Assembly (NCBI RefSeq): GCF_000801105.2 | Contig: NC_079511.1 | Location: forward strand, 21,723,792 to 21,787,791 | Length of the DNA stretch: 64,000 nt | Reading direction: 5' to 3' | Source: Raphanus sativus | Lineage: Eukaryota; Streptophyta; Magnoliopsida; Brassicales; Brassicaceae | In this document: positions 23,314 through 35,300 of the stretch, in pieces | How positions within the stretch are numbered: the first letter of the stretch is position 1 | Layout of the letters: every line of letters begins with the position of its first letter | Program-made: the position numbers and the translations under genes | Notes under the pieces: generated by a model | Told to the model about the DNA's origin: nothing | The model's database searches: none | What the model saw: only the letters and a program-made list of their open reading frames with translations

Positions 23314-23809
23314 CCAAGAGAATCTGTCTCCGTCATATATAGAGGACCTAATCTTGGCAAATCAAATTGAACGTGAATGCAGCTAGAATTTATGGAGAGG
23401 TGTTATCAGAAAGCAATAGCACAAGATCAGATATATCCAAAGCATAGCTACGAGCCTAAAACAACAGGGAGTCTTGTAGCTATGCTTGGATATATATCTG
23501 ATCTTGTGAACGTGGGATAAATGTGACTCTATGCAAACTACAAGATGTTGCTTATACACTCTTACTCATCATGTCCTACTTTGAGTTCCTAAAGTAATGA
23601 TGGAATGGTGTCTTGTAATGGATGAATCATTTAATACTGTTTATAGAGATTCTAGGATTAAAGATGGATCAATTGTACTTTCTACAGAGATGGAATACGA
23701 ATGTCTCATGGAAAATTATCCCACCTCCAAGGGTACTTCTGTGTACCAGTACAAGACACCCATACGCATCAAATCTTCAGAAGCTTTTTCAGTGATACCT
23801 TCTCTCTGA
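23314..23809 (+). pseudogene. GH3 family pseudogene with internal rearrangement
   Basis: Three pieces of a GH3 acyl-acid amido synthetase gene can be read on the plus strand. First, ANQIERECS, a stop, then NLWRGVI (23350-23410), matches the exon 3 block LIEQECSQKSWEGII of the GH3 gene at 51-57 kb. Second, LCKLQDVAYTLLLIMSYFEF (about 23525-23590) matches LCKPQDVSYTFMPNMSYFEF. Third, a C-terminal part with VMDESFNTVYRDSRIKDGS and QYKTPIRI (23603-23800). Sequence between them is deleted, and between the first two sits an inverted duplication. It lies in the opposite orientation to the main GH3 gene. The retrotransposon begins immediately upstream. Confidence 0.8.
23420..23508 (+). ncRNA. GH3-derived hairpin, possible young miRNA/siRNA precursor
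   Basis: The left arm (23420-23454, starting CACAAGATCAGATATATCC) and right arm (23473-23508) are reverse complements except for small bulges and one mismatch near the loop; the loop is 18 bases. The left arm still reads as GH3 protein (IRYIQSIAT, matching IKFIQST of the intact gene), so the right arm is an inverted copy of GH3 sequence. A roughly 35-base near-perfect stem of gene origin is what the inverted-duplication model predicts for a new miRNA locus. Expression is not shown. It could equally be an inert rearrangement. Confidence 0.4.
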
Positions 23810-24579
23810 TCAGAAGTGGTCTATCTGGATCATGATGACCCACAAGAAGAATCATAGCACATAACAATAATGAAGGGACAATGTTACTCGGTGAGGTTAG
23901 TTTATGTTTTGTCTTGACATCTGTGTAAGTTTGTGATGTGTCACATGTTAATTTGAAACCGTTTGGTTTTTAAACAAATGAATCATACTAAAGAATATAA
24001 AAGACATGCCAAGTGAAATCAATCTACTATAGATATAGACATATAGTGTTCTATACTACCATGTAATGATCAAAACCAAATATGAGTTGCTGCTTTTTCT
24101 TGTTATTCTCCTCCCTACTACACAGTTCAGTCTAATTTAGACAAAAACTTTCAAATTGTTAGACGGTACCAAATAAATATATTTGAAGTATATGGTTGAT
24201 ATTACATAGTTATTATATGTATACACTGACTGATAAAGAAGAATCATAAGCTTAGACTAAACTAAGCAGAAACAAGACCAGTTCCACGAGCCACTCCTTT
24301 TGATCTCACCACTCAGCAAAAATCTACAGAACAATTTGTTAGAGAGCTGTGACGTGACGTGACGCCTTGGTGGTTCTTGATTTTGCAGCCAAATCAAGAA
24401 CTGTAACAAATCACCTACAAAATCTGAAAACTTCAACCAGAACCCACACAGTATTTCGTCTAAAGAATCTTCTGGTCACACGACCCTTTCTGACAGTAAA
24501 CCGGAGAGATCAGGAGGTTAGCAATAATAATCCATACCATCACCAAAAGTGAGCCTCAAGTTCGCTCCTATGAACCCCT
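23810..24579. other. Spacer and helicase 3' flank
   Basis: Gene-free sequence between the GH3 pseudogene and the helicase stop codon. The part next to 24579 is probably the helicase 3' UTR. I see no other feature. Confidence 0.5.
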
Positions 24580-27500
24580 TTAATTCCATCTAGCTGGTGC
24601 CCTTGCGGATTTTTTACTCTTGTCCTTCTTTAAGAGCGTCGACATGTGGTTAAGATCATTCAAACTCGACTTGGACTCGCCTTGTAACCACAGCAAAGCC
24701 TCACGAGCTGCATCCTTCTCTGCGCTTTTCTTCGTACCACATGGTTGCCCCATGAAATCCAACCCATTGAAAGTGACCATTGCCCGAAACTGGTTGTTCT
24801 TCAGCTGTCTCGTCTTGTACACTGGTGTTCCGTGTCCTCCTCGGGCAAGAAATGTCTGAAGCATGTTCTTGTCGTTTTCCCCGCCGCTGTTGGGCACCGG
24901 AGTCCCTACTACTTTTAACATCTTTGTCGTTGTGGGGCTCAGAGCTTTCCGGCCGAAGACGAATTTGCCCTCACACTGGTCCTCAGACACAAGTAATCTA
25001 ATGGCAGTCATAAGTTTGTCGTATAGTTGAATATCAAGTTTTGGATTCACAAGCTGTAGAAAAAGACAAGAACCAAACTTTTGTCAAAGAAAGTAAAGAA
25101 CACAAAGGATGTCTCCTCGGGACTAGGATTGGAACTTTACCTTATTCTGAATAAGTTCATCGAGCTCTCTTTTTAACGATATGTATGTATATGCTAAAGA
25201 GGGTTTCATGAAAAACTCTAGATAGCCTCCCAGCATTTTGAGATGACCATCCTATGGGGGGGGGGAGAGAAAATATGTTAAATCAGACCAACAAGCAAAG
25301 GAACTGACAAAAATGGGATGGGATTACACTTACAAATCCACCGGAAGATACTCTATCTCCAAACAGAAGAAGCACCGAGTCAGAAACAGCAGTGGAGTCT
25401 TTAAGAAACACAGAATTGACTTTGATTTTTTCGTTGAAGACTAGCCAAGGGAAAGGAATCCTTTGTACATTGCCATTCACAGAACTCTGCAAAAAACGCC
25501 AGACTTGGTGAGCCGCTAAGGAGAGACCTAAGCAAAGACTACTAAGCTATAAAGATAGACTCACTTGGTATAGAAGCACTTGCCCATCCTCCATTGTCTT
25601 GAACGTAATTGACTTTTCCTTATTCTGTGGAGCAGAATAGTTTTATTACCGAGTAGAACTACAGGTAAGGTGGAAAAAGTAAATGCAAAGGCGACAGACA
25701 ACTCACAACAACAGAACAAACTCCCGGGAACAGGCCAGCACAGATGATGGCGCGGACAAGATGATCATCGTAACTCAGTTTACTGCAACCTTCAACGTTA
25801 TCAATAAGAGAAGCCTCCTTGAGGAGAAAGAAGAATTGTTTCCGCATAGAGTCCATTGCCTTGAGAGTTTGCGCAGAGAGAAAGTTCTGCCAGCAATACT
25901 CGTTACCAGAACGTGTTCTTTCAGCATCTTTCCAACCACTGTATGCTCGAATCAATGTCAAATGATCACTACAATCACGGCCAGAGAACTTGGACCTAGC
26001 CGACTCTGCTAGCTGCAATAAAAGAAATCAAGTGAATAATTAGAGGCCCTTCTTGGCTTTCTGCTGGGCTCTAGTCATTTGAGAGTAGCGCCTTTTTGCC
26101 AAAAGCAATCTGAATGAATATACACTATAATCTTACATCCTTTTTGTCAGATGGCATCAGGAATGGGTCTCTCACACTAAGACCAGCAACAACTGTCAGT
26201 ATTGGATCTAGACAGTTGAAGATAGCCCCTAAAATAAGCATCTTTCCAAGTTTAGGCTCCACAGGAAGCATAGACAATTTTTTCCCTGCATAGAGCACAT
26301 AAATGAGTTTCTACCAGAACTTGAGAACTCATATATTTAAGATAACAGAAAACTGTTCCAGTAGAAACACACCTAAAGCTGTTAAATTTTCGTTGTCATC
26401 AAGAGCACCAATAAGCTTTAGATACTCAACAGCATTCTGGACCTGGAAATCAAAGTGGCCATCAAGATTTGATCGTCAAACCCAGACTAATAAATAACCC
26501 AACAAGTGGAGAAAATAAACAGTAATAGATTTTTACTGATAAAGCTTCAGGAGGTTGCAATGCCCTAGAAAGGAACTCTGAAATGCTTCCAAGTCCTAAG
26601 CTTTTGATTTGTAGACATAGAGACTGTAACGGAGTCCTCAGGAGTTCTGGCAGCTGGTAATCAGCAAAAGCATCATAGACGCATCTAGGATAAAGGTGAT
26701 AACATTCTCCAGGCATAACACGGCCTGCTCTTCCTCTTCTCTGTAACAGGAGAAAAGAAAAGGTAACTATTTACAACTACACAGAGAATGTGAAGCAAAG
26801 CCGCAATCGTCCATGTCTATATCTTACTTGGCGAGCAGCTGCCTTCGAGATCCAAGATGGAAGCAGACAAGGAGTATTGTTAAGCGCATCATAAGACGTC
26901 TCTTTTGCTTTTCCACAATCAACCACAAATACAACATCATTGATGGTAATACTTGTCTCAGCCATATTGGTGGCCAGCACTATTTTCCTAACTCCTTCTG
27001 GAGGTCTATCAAAAATCAGTCTCTGCAGAAATGAAAAGGAAATCATCATCAAAAACGGAATATGATAAATTATAACATGTGTTTAACTTGTATGCATACA
27101 CAGGCAAACAATGAATACTGGAACTACCTGCTCAGAGCTGGCCATGGAACCGTGACAGGCAAGCAGCAAAACTTTGTTGGGGTCTCCTAGAAGAGTATGA
27201 GCCTGGAGTTGATTCTTCAAGGAGTGAATATCTTCCCAACCAGTCATAAATACCAAAACCGCACCAGGTCTCTCTCCTTTGACGATGTGACAAAGAACAT
27301 TCTCGATGAGGTTGAAGCCCATCGAATCAGGGCTCCAACATGACAAAGAATCTCTAGTACGAAACTGGTATCCTTTGAAGTCTGCAGCTTCAAGAGCATC
27401 CTGCTCGGAAATTCAGCAGTAGAAACATAATTTAAACACATAACCTATGAAAATACGACTTTTTTGTGTTATACAGTATATTTCTCGTACCTCAACGGCA

Positions 27501-29849
27501 GAGGATATCTGGGATTTCCTTTTTTTGAATTGAGCTTGTTTTTGCATCTTCCATGTCTTTTCCTCGCCATAATCATCAATTTGATTATATGGTGTCAACT
27601 TGTACCCAGTAGTCTCAAGAAAATCCTCCAAGAAATGGGCTCGGACAGGGTATGTAAAACCCTGTACAGAAATTTTCACTTTATTTCAGTGACTTTTCTA
27701 CAACATTGATATGCTTATTATGTGCATAAACTTACTGGGATGTGCATGGCTGGTGCACCACCAAAATAAGAAGAAAAGAGCTCAGCGTTCAGAGTAGCAC
27801 TCATCAAAATCAACTTTAGGTCAGGTCGACGAGGAAGGAGATCTTTCAAGACAATAAGCAGGAAATCTGACAGAATAAAGCGAAAAGATTTTGTGTGAAT
27901 ATGAGACTGTCAAGTACCAAATGGATCACTTTTGCTAAACAACAAATTTTACCTTCATTCATCCCACGTTCATGAATTTCATCAACTACGACATGAGTCA
28001 CACCTTTCAGGCTACGATCTATAAGTAGCCTTCTAAGTAAAACACCTGTTGTACAAAAGAGAAGACGTGTGTCTCTCCCCCTCATTCCTTCAAGCCTCAC
28101 TTTGTAGCCAACCTTCCAAGAGAAGAGAGAGAGCGCATGTCAACCTCAAAAAATATTCTCACAGCCGTCAATAGTAACCTAAAAATCCAAATTCACAATA
28201 CAAGAGAGGAAAAAGAACTTACGGATTCTCCTATTTGTTCTCCACGTTCTGCAGCAACTCGTTCAGAAACAGAAATAGCAGATATTCTTCTAGGCTGTGT
28301 ACATATGATGCTGCATGCAGCTCCACGGGTAGCCTCAATCTCAGACTCTAATATGTACTGGGGAAGCTGTGTTGTTTTACCACAACCAGTTTCTCCAGAA
28401 ACCACTATGACCTATGTAAGATGCAAACAAAACACATTAAAAAATGTCATCATTGATCAGTTGATATGAATACATTAAAATAAATTGAAGAAATCCAGTT
28501 CACCTGGTTTGCTGAAATAGCTCTCAATAGTGCTTCTTTCTCTTTGTATGCAGGAAGCGTTTTGCGGAACTCTACCATTTTCTGGCCTTCTGGAGAATCC
28601 TGCCAAGACAATTATACATATTGAACTACATATGATTCCGAGAATATGAAGCTACAAGTTCAGAGAGAACCTACCATCCACTGCTGTTGCTTGCTCCTCA
28701 GTTGCAAACTCCTGGGACGGAGTATTCTTTCCCTGGCAAGACTATTCTGCATCACCGTCTCTGGTGTCTCATAGTTCCCATGCTCGGTTGCTAAACTTCC
28801 ACTACTATTTGGCCTGGGCATCTCCGGTATTAACATTTTCTTCTGGTCAAGGAAAGTATGTAGATGGGCATCTACCTCACTTTGTAGGCCAAAAGGTAAA
28901 ACCACCTATTGAATCCAAGATACCAACAAAAACAAACAAACCATAAGAAACATGCAAGAACTGACCACTTGACTATCTAAGAAACTCCAATAAAAACTCA
29001 ATAAACCAAATAAGCACTCAGCTTTGCACTACTAGTAAAGAAAAAGCTAGATAAAGAAGCATAGGGATCAATCTGTTATACCTCTCTCTGAGGGCGCCTA
29101 TCATCAAGATCAGGTCTATAGTTGGGCAAGGGAGATTTGCTAATGACAATGATCTTCGAATACTGACGGCTGCAAACAAACAAAGAAAAGCAAAAAACAT
29201 CTCTAAAATCTTGAAGAGGAAAAGAAAGAAACAAACTTTCACTTTTGTAACAAAACAAAAGCTTCACCTGTATAATCCCATTCGAGTAGCCATTGCAGAG
29301 ATATGATCAAAATCACGCCGATCTTTCCTCTCCCTGGACACAACTTCCTGGTCTTCTCTGTTCCGTAGAAGCATAGTAAGTTTGAACCTCCATTGGTCAA
29401 CGTTATCAAGTGTCGAACCCGCCTAAAAAAAACATATGTAAGCAAAAAAAGAAGAAAAAGACACAAACTTGATAGGTAAAGTTTGAAACTTTAACCATTT
29501 GCTGAGACTGAGAAGAGCCACCGATGTCACGGTCAGGCTCATCGCTCGATTCGTAGTCGTTGTACGCGATTCTTCCATAGCCTTGCTTTTGAAAGTAGGG
29601 TAAGTTAGATACTCTCCACTCTAACGAAGCAGAAGAAGAAGAAGAAGAAGAAGCATTGCGACGAGCTGCTTTCGCGGACAAGACCCTTAACCTCTGAGAA
29701 TGAAGAGACCTAACTAGAGACGATGGTGTGAAGAGTAAGTTAGGGCTTCGGAAGAGCTGGATGGTATTGTGTTTGATGAACATGGAGGCAGCACCGACGA
29801 CGGCGTTAGGTTTGATATGTCCTCGGAAAATTGCAGAGTAGTAAGGCAT
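24580..29849 (-). CDS. DExH-box ATP-dependent RNA helicase (DExH3-like)
   Basis: Large superfamily 2 RNA helicase of the DEAH/RHA group. Nineteen exons, from 29496-29849 (start [10 protein letters not shown]) to 24580-25053 (end APARWN), total 3570 bases, 1189 residues; every junction keeps phase. Motif [11 protein letters not shown] is in 28223-28411, motif II DEIHERG in 27953-28112, motif III SATLN in 27736-27866, TNMAETSI in 26828-27022 and motif [10 protein letters not shown] across 26740/26828. The helicase-associated and OB-fold regions follow (25141-26442). The last exon carries a double-stranded RNA-binding-like region ([35 protein letters not shown]). The N-terminus has basic and serine-rich stretches (possible organelle or nuclear targeting, not certain). 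No stop or frameshift was found. By recall it matches Arabidopsis At1g48650. Confidence 0.93.
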
Positions 29850-30082
29850 CTTTTTTCGGAGATTCTTACAACATCTGAAGATGCAAAAACACCCCTTTCC
29901 CTCTTTTCTCTCTGTTCTTCTTTTCTGTGAAGCGAAACAGAGACAGACGATGGAGGTTTGGGGGGGGTTTTGGATGAAAAGGTGAGGTTTTTTTGTGAGG
30001 CTGCGTAGGTGCCACAACCCTTTCGAATGACGGCCACCACGGGGAAGAAGACACTGGAGCTATCCAATGGGCATTTCTTATT

Positions 30083-30100
30083 TGGGCCTAGGTTTGGGCC
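30083..30100 (-). promoter_or_regulatory. Paired site II motifs upstream of the helicase
   Basis: Two TGGGCC motifs (30083-30088 and 30095-30100) lie about 240 bases upstream of the helicase ATG. Such pairs are common in promoters of plant housekeeping genes. Confidence 0.5.
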
Positions 30101-30279
30101 GTGTAGTATTTGACCAGTTCGATAAAACCAGGACAGGCTTATTCAGAGTAGCTAGCTATGTCCTCCATTAATCATTTGCTAAACTAAACCACACAAAAGC
30201 TGAAAAACAAATCAGCATGATTACTGGTGAGCTATCAAAGAATCTCTCACCATCAAAAATAAAGAAACTATTTAGAAAG

Positions 30280-30337
30280 AAGGAGAGAGTGCAGGAGGAG
30301 GAGCTTGAAGTGTTTCCTCCTCCTACACTCTCTCCTT
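30280..30337. repeat. Short perfect-stem hairpin
   Basis: AAGGAGAGAGTGCAGGAGG and its reverse complement (with one change) flank a 12-base loop, giving a stem of about 22 base pairs. It is purine-rich on one arm. It may be a small MITE remnant or arise from LINE target-site sequence next to it. Confidence 0.6.
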
Positions 30338-30389
30338 ATATGAAGCTTTGGTCACGTGGTATTTGAGGTATTTTCTCGTTGTTCTAGGA

Positions 30390-30672
30390 GGAGGAGTTTA
30401 AATGGTGGTCTGGCCGAGGGCATTCCCGTTAAGCATCTGTCTTAGATTTTCTAAAAAGATTGTCATCCTAGTATTTTGTCTTACTTGTTCTAGAGGTTTG
30501 GAAGTTTAGTTACTTGTTTTAAGTTAGAAGTTTGTTGTGTTCTTGTATGCTGCTTCGTAGTGGGTTCTAGTACCCGGAGATTTATCTGTTTTCTGCCGGT
30601 TTAGGTAACCGCGGAGAGATCCTTTGTCTGTTGGTGTTGGTTGATTTTATCTTGTTCTTAATAATATCTATT
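30390..30672 (+). mobile_element. LINE 3' tail fragment
   Basis: T/G-rich sequence ending in TTAATAATATCTATTGACGGG and then a run of A, resembling plant LINE 3' ends. After the A-run, AAGGAGAAAGTGTAG resembles AAGGAGAGAGTGCAG at 30280, a possible imperfect target-site duplication. There is no ORF. Confidence 0.5.
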
Positions 30673-30770
30673 GACGGGAAAAAAAAGGAGAAAGTGTAGT
30701 ATCATCATGAATAAACTTTTTTATATCTTCAGAATCAATTCTACATGTGGTAGTCAATTAGTATGCCAAC

Positions 30771-31252
30771 TAGGGTTGGGATGGATTTGGATATTCAAAA
30801 ATTTTGGGATATTCGGATCCGTGAATTTAGTTTCCGGATCTGGATTTGGGCTTCCGGATATCCGTCTATATATAATAATATGCGCGGATATCCAAATCCA
30901 GATTTGTAAAAAGAATTAATAAAATAAAAATAATAAATTTAAAAATATAAAAAATTCTAAAATAATACATAAATTAAATATTTATAAAAGATTTATAAAT
31001 ATAAATATAAATATGAATACAATATTTAAAAAATTAAAATATAGTATTATAAAACTAGTTTTATGAATGCATATTAATATATCAAATATAATTATTAATA
31101 AAATTAAAAAGTTTTAATATATTTTATAAATACGAATCCAGATTCGGGTATGTGGACCTAAAAACTAAGATATTCGGATTTGGTTTTGACTGAGCGGAAC
31201 CGAAACGGATCTCAGATCGAATCCGGATCCCGGATAATAAGTCGCATGCCTA
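30771..31252. mobile_element. hAT-like MITE
   Basis: Terminal sequences TAGGGTTGGGA and (reverse complement of the right end) TAGGCATGCGA match at most positions. They are flanked by 8-base direct repeats ATGCCAAC (30763-30770) and ATGTCAAC (31253-31260), one mismatch. The interior is AT-rich with inverted GGATATCCG and CGGATCC motifs near the ends. It encodes nothing. Confidence 0.6.
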
Positions 31253-31653
31253 ATGTCAACACTTATAAAAAGTTAAAAGGGTGAAATTAGTTTGTCTTTT
31301 TTTGAGAAACTTTGGTTAGATATCAATATATTTATAACATAAAAATAATAGTAAAATATTAGTTTGGTGTTTTAAGATTTCAAACTTTTTTGAGATATTC
31401 AACTAATATATTACTACTACTTTTAGAAAATTTTGATAGTATATTTGTTAATACTTCTTAAGAGTTAGTGTGAGAGATGTTCCTACAATTCCATACCTTA
31501 TAACCACGCGTTAGTGTCAGGTGGTACAAAACGTTCCGTAGATCTCTAAAAGTAACAGATTTGAATCTGCTGCCAACCCAGATGAACATGGCTCGTGGCC
31601 ATCAGAGCATTCACACTCTCTCTCCGGGAAAGGGGTCACCCACTACCCTTTTT

Positions 31654-31962
31654 CTTACAATTTCATACTTTATGGAACACTGCTTGTCCTGGGCTGGTTG
31701 GATGCTTCTCCAAGCTCATGTCCCAAAGAAAAATATTTAAAAAATCATCCCGGTGCGCGGTTCTGAGATTTGCTAATGGATTCAGTATCTTCATGAGAAT
31801 GGTGGGTTTCTTGTGTGGTAAGGCTTTCTCTGAAAGAGTGAGAATTCTGTGTACAATGTAATGGTTGTAGCTCTGCCTATGCTCACAATAGTCCCTAACA
31901 CCTTGGCCCCACCGTGTTTTTGAACAAGATTTATATGCTCGATCCTTGAAAATTGATGAAGA
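31654..31962. pseudogene. Scrambled duplicate of WAT1 exon 4
   Basis: The right part (about 31755-31962, minus sense) matches the start of exon 4 of the WAT1 gene, with readable IEHINLVQKHGGAKVLGTIV. The left part (about 31654-31740) matches a later stretch of the same exon (CLSWAAWMVLQAP) but on the plus strand, so an internal inversion has occurred. Stops and frameshifts make it non-coding. The functional exon is only 0.9 kb away. Confidence 0.75.
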
Positions 31963-32372
31963 AATAGAGTCGCGTTGTTTTGCATTTCTGTCTAGAAACA
32001 ACCACCTTTGAATTTGCTTCAGTACATAATTTTTGTTCGTCCAAACATAATTTCATCTATGTTAGCCTTTCTATATATGTCACAGTACTCTATTTCTAGA
32101 TTCAATACACAGCAGTAGAAACAGAATATGTGTATATGAGGGAGTAAAATATTCCAAACGTAAAGTAAATCAATTGGAAGCAGTAAAGATTGAAACGATA
32201 CAAAATGCTTGTTCTTAGCAATGATCTCAGGAAACAAAACATAAAAAAACCACCAACAAGATCTTTTTATAGGATCTGTGGCTTGGCCAAGTTCTTATTT
32301 GCTATATCCTTGTCATGTGTATGTATATACAGAGAAGATTGTCTTGATTTCTGTTTTCAGGTATATGCTGTC

Positions 32373-35300
32373 TTAAACTGGAGATTCAGAATCCTGAGCT
32401 TCTTTACTTTCATCTCCAAGAAGGTTTTTGGTGAGTGACTCATGATCTTCTTCTTGACTGGATGCTTCATTCACCTGTCTTTTTTCCTCTGTTTTACCCC
32501 AAAGGACTAAGTACAGCCCCAACATTATAATCACTGAGCCAACAATGCTGCACACAAGTAAAATATCAAATATTATTATCTTCTTTGAACTATGTGCAAG
32601 ACCATGTTCTAAAAGTTTCCTCTTGTGAACTTACCTTCCAGAATACAGCTTGTCACCGAGGACAACAAATGCCATTGCAGCTACTAGCAGTGTCTGGAGT
32701 GGTTGAAAGACAGCAACAAAGACAGGACCGCCTTGGTAAATACACCATGTCTGAAGATAAACCACCAGACCCGACGCCACTATTCCCTGTAAGATTCTTG
32801 CTTCATTAGCTCGATTTTTGGACTCAGAGATCTTGCTTCGTCATCGAGAGAAAAGAGCTTACCGCGTATAGGATGGTGAAGAGCTCTTCCCATGAGCCAA
32901 TGATCCAGTTGTTGGGATCAGTTTCAACAAACAAAGCAATGACCAGAAACTGAATCAGACCAAAGAAACATGTGAATGACGTCAAAGTGAGCTTTGCTGG
33001 GTACTTCTTTAGGACAGGAGCTTGAAGAACCATCCAAGCAGCCCATGACAAGCAGTGTCCCATAAGGTATAAGCATCCGAGTGTCCAGTTCTGCGATTTG
33101 TTAATGGAGTCAATCTCGTCATGAGTATGGTGAGTTTCTTGCGTGGTAAGGCTTCTCTGAAGAAGTGGGAATCCTCTGTACAATGTGATAGTTGTGGCTC
33201 CTCCTATGCTCACTATAGTCCCTAACACCTTGGCCACACCGTGTCTTCGAACAAGATTTATGTGCTCGATCCTTGAAAAGTTATGAAGATCAACGTTAGG
33301 ATATGGATATAAAGATGATAAGTTCCCTTGAAAGGGTTTAACTTGAAATTAAAGAGGTTAAGGTACCTTAGGGTACAAGCCATGATGAATGTGATTGCAG
33401 GAACAGAGTTTTGCATTGCTGAAGCAAACGTTGGAGATGCATATGTCAGTCCCAAGAGGTAGAAGCCTTGATTTGCTGTGATTCTGATGTTCATTGGATC
33501 AGAGGGGAGAAAACAAGAATAAAATTTATACTTGTTAAGATTAAAATTGATTATTGATTAAAAAAGGGAATGTTTCTTACCCTATCAGTGCTAAGAGAAA
33601 GAACTGAACAAGTAATGAGAATGTGAGAGGAGGCCTTTCATTCCTAAGAAACACAAAAAGAAGTTCTTATCCATTGAAAATAAACCTTAATGATACAAAA
33701 TGATTTTTTCTGGTTCATATGAGATACAAATAACAAAACGTTCTGGTTTTACCCAAGAAACCCAAATCATATATATAATGAGAGACTTTTCTCTCCTCCT
33801 AGAAGGTCCACGTCAGCATCTTTTTAATGTTAGTGGGGCCCATATTCTGTCCGGTTTATTTTGGTCGTAAATGTGTGGTTTTTGGTCCGGTTTGTTTGTT
33901 CTAATACGATTGTTGTTAGGTTTGATTTGGATAAAACTATGCGTTTTGTCATACATCCAAAATTAGGGCTCCATCCTTTTCTTTCTTCCTGACAGAATTC
34001 GATCCGCCATATCTCTTTTCACTTCTGAAAAACTTTTGTTTCTCTTCTCATCTCTGAACTCGATCTCCCCGTTATCTCTTCACCTCCCATTAGGTTTGAT
34101 ATATAGGTTTTAATTCGTGAATCATTGATAATCACATTAGAGACAGTCACGATGTCGACGCCTCCGTTACCTTCACGCAAACTCTATATATATCAACGGC
34201 TTAGGGGGATGATTGACCCTTGGAACCACTGTCAATTTATTATTTTATAAAGCGTTGAAAGTCACTCAGAGATGGCTTACTCCGATGTTGTTCTTGCGCA
34301 CTCCCCCTTGACGCTCTCCGCCTCCGTAGATCTGCCCAGATCATGTTGGTCATCTCCTCCGTTTTTGGACTCGAAAAATCAAGAAGCAAGGTGAATTCAT
34401 GGAATCACTCTGCTCCTCTTTCATGAGAAGGTATTGTAACCAGGAGTGTTTTTTCCTTACATTTTTGATTCTGTAAAAAGGTAATGATCTTAATCTTCCA
34501 TCTCTACCTGCAGAATTTGGTTGTTGATATTTTTGAGGTTGTAAGAGTCTCACGATTTGAGGTTTGTTCTTCATAAACTCTTGGTTTTTTATTTTAAATT
34601 TCTATTTTTTTTACTGCATTTATTCTTTTTTTTCATCACATCGCAGATGTTGTTGGGCAAATTCAATCTGTCTAAGATTCGGACCTGAATGACGCTACAG
34701 TTACGAGCCGAGTTGTTGTTTGTTTCACCGTAAGTGACCAACACCGTTAATTTGTTTAACTATTTCAGAAGTCATCTTTATCGTAATAACTTATTCCAAT
34801 TTGCATAACAGGAGGGTTGTCGTCTACCTTTCTTTGTGTGATGATGAAGCAGCAATGTTTAGGGGTCTCATTAACTCAGGTGATAGGTCACAGTCAGTCA
34901 TGGTGGTTACTACTGTGAATCCCAAAATCTTCGGAGGTTTGTAAACTGTAAACTCAGCCATCATATTGAACATCGTTTGTCACTTTCTTTACTTATGCAA
35001 GATTTAATGTTGTTCCATCATATGATTTCCAAAACATCTTCATTCCGCAGGTACCCTATACTTCACGACAGCAACAAAATTGTATTTTTATCCAGCCCTT
35101 CAAGCCATTGCAGAGTTCACAGCCAGGTACAACTCATTATGTTTTAACTTTTACGGTTGAGCTAATATTCAGTTTTGTGGTTGCTTAAACCAATGAAGTT
35201 CTAACTTTCAAGACCAATGAAGTTGAATTTTCTGAGGTAGAATGTGGGGGGAGGCGTCTGGAACTGCCAGGAACAAGGTTAGAGGTGAATACAAGGAACC

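Noticed and set aside
24620..28946. Several plus-strand ORFs of 60 to 110 codons over the helicase
   Set aside because: Antisense shadows of helicase exons; the minus strand gives a full 19-exon gene.
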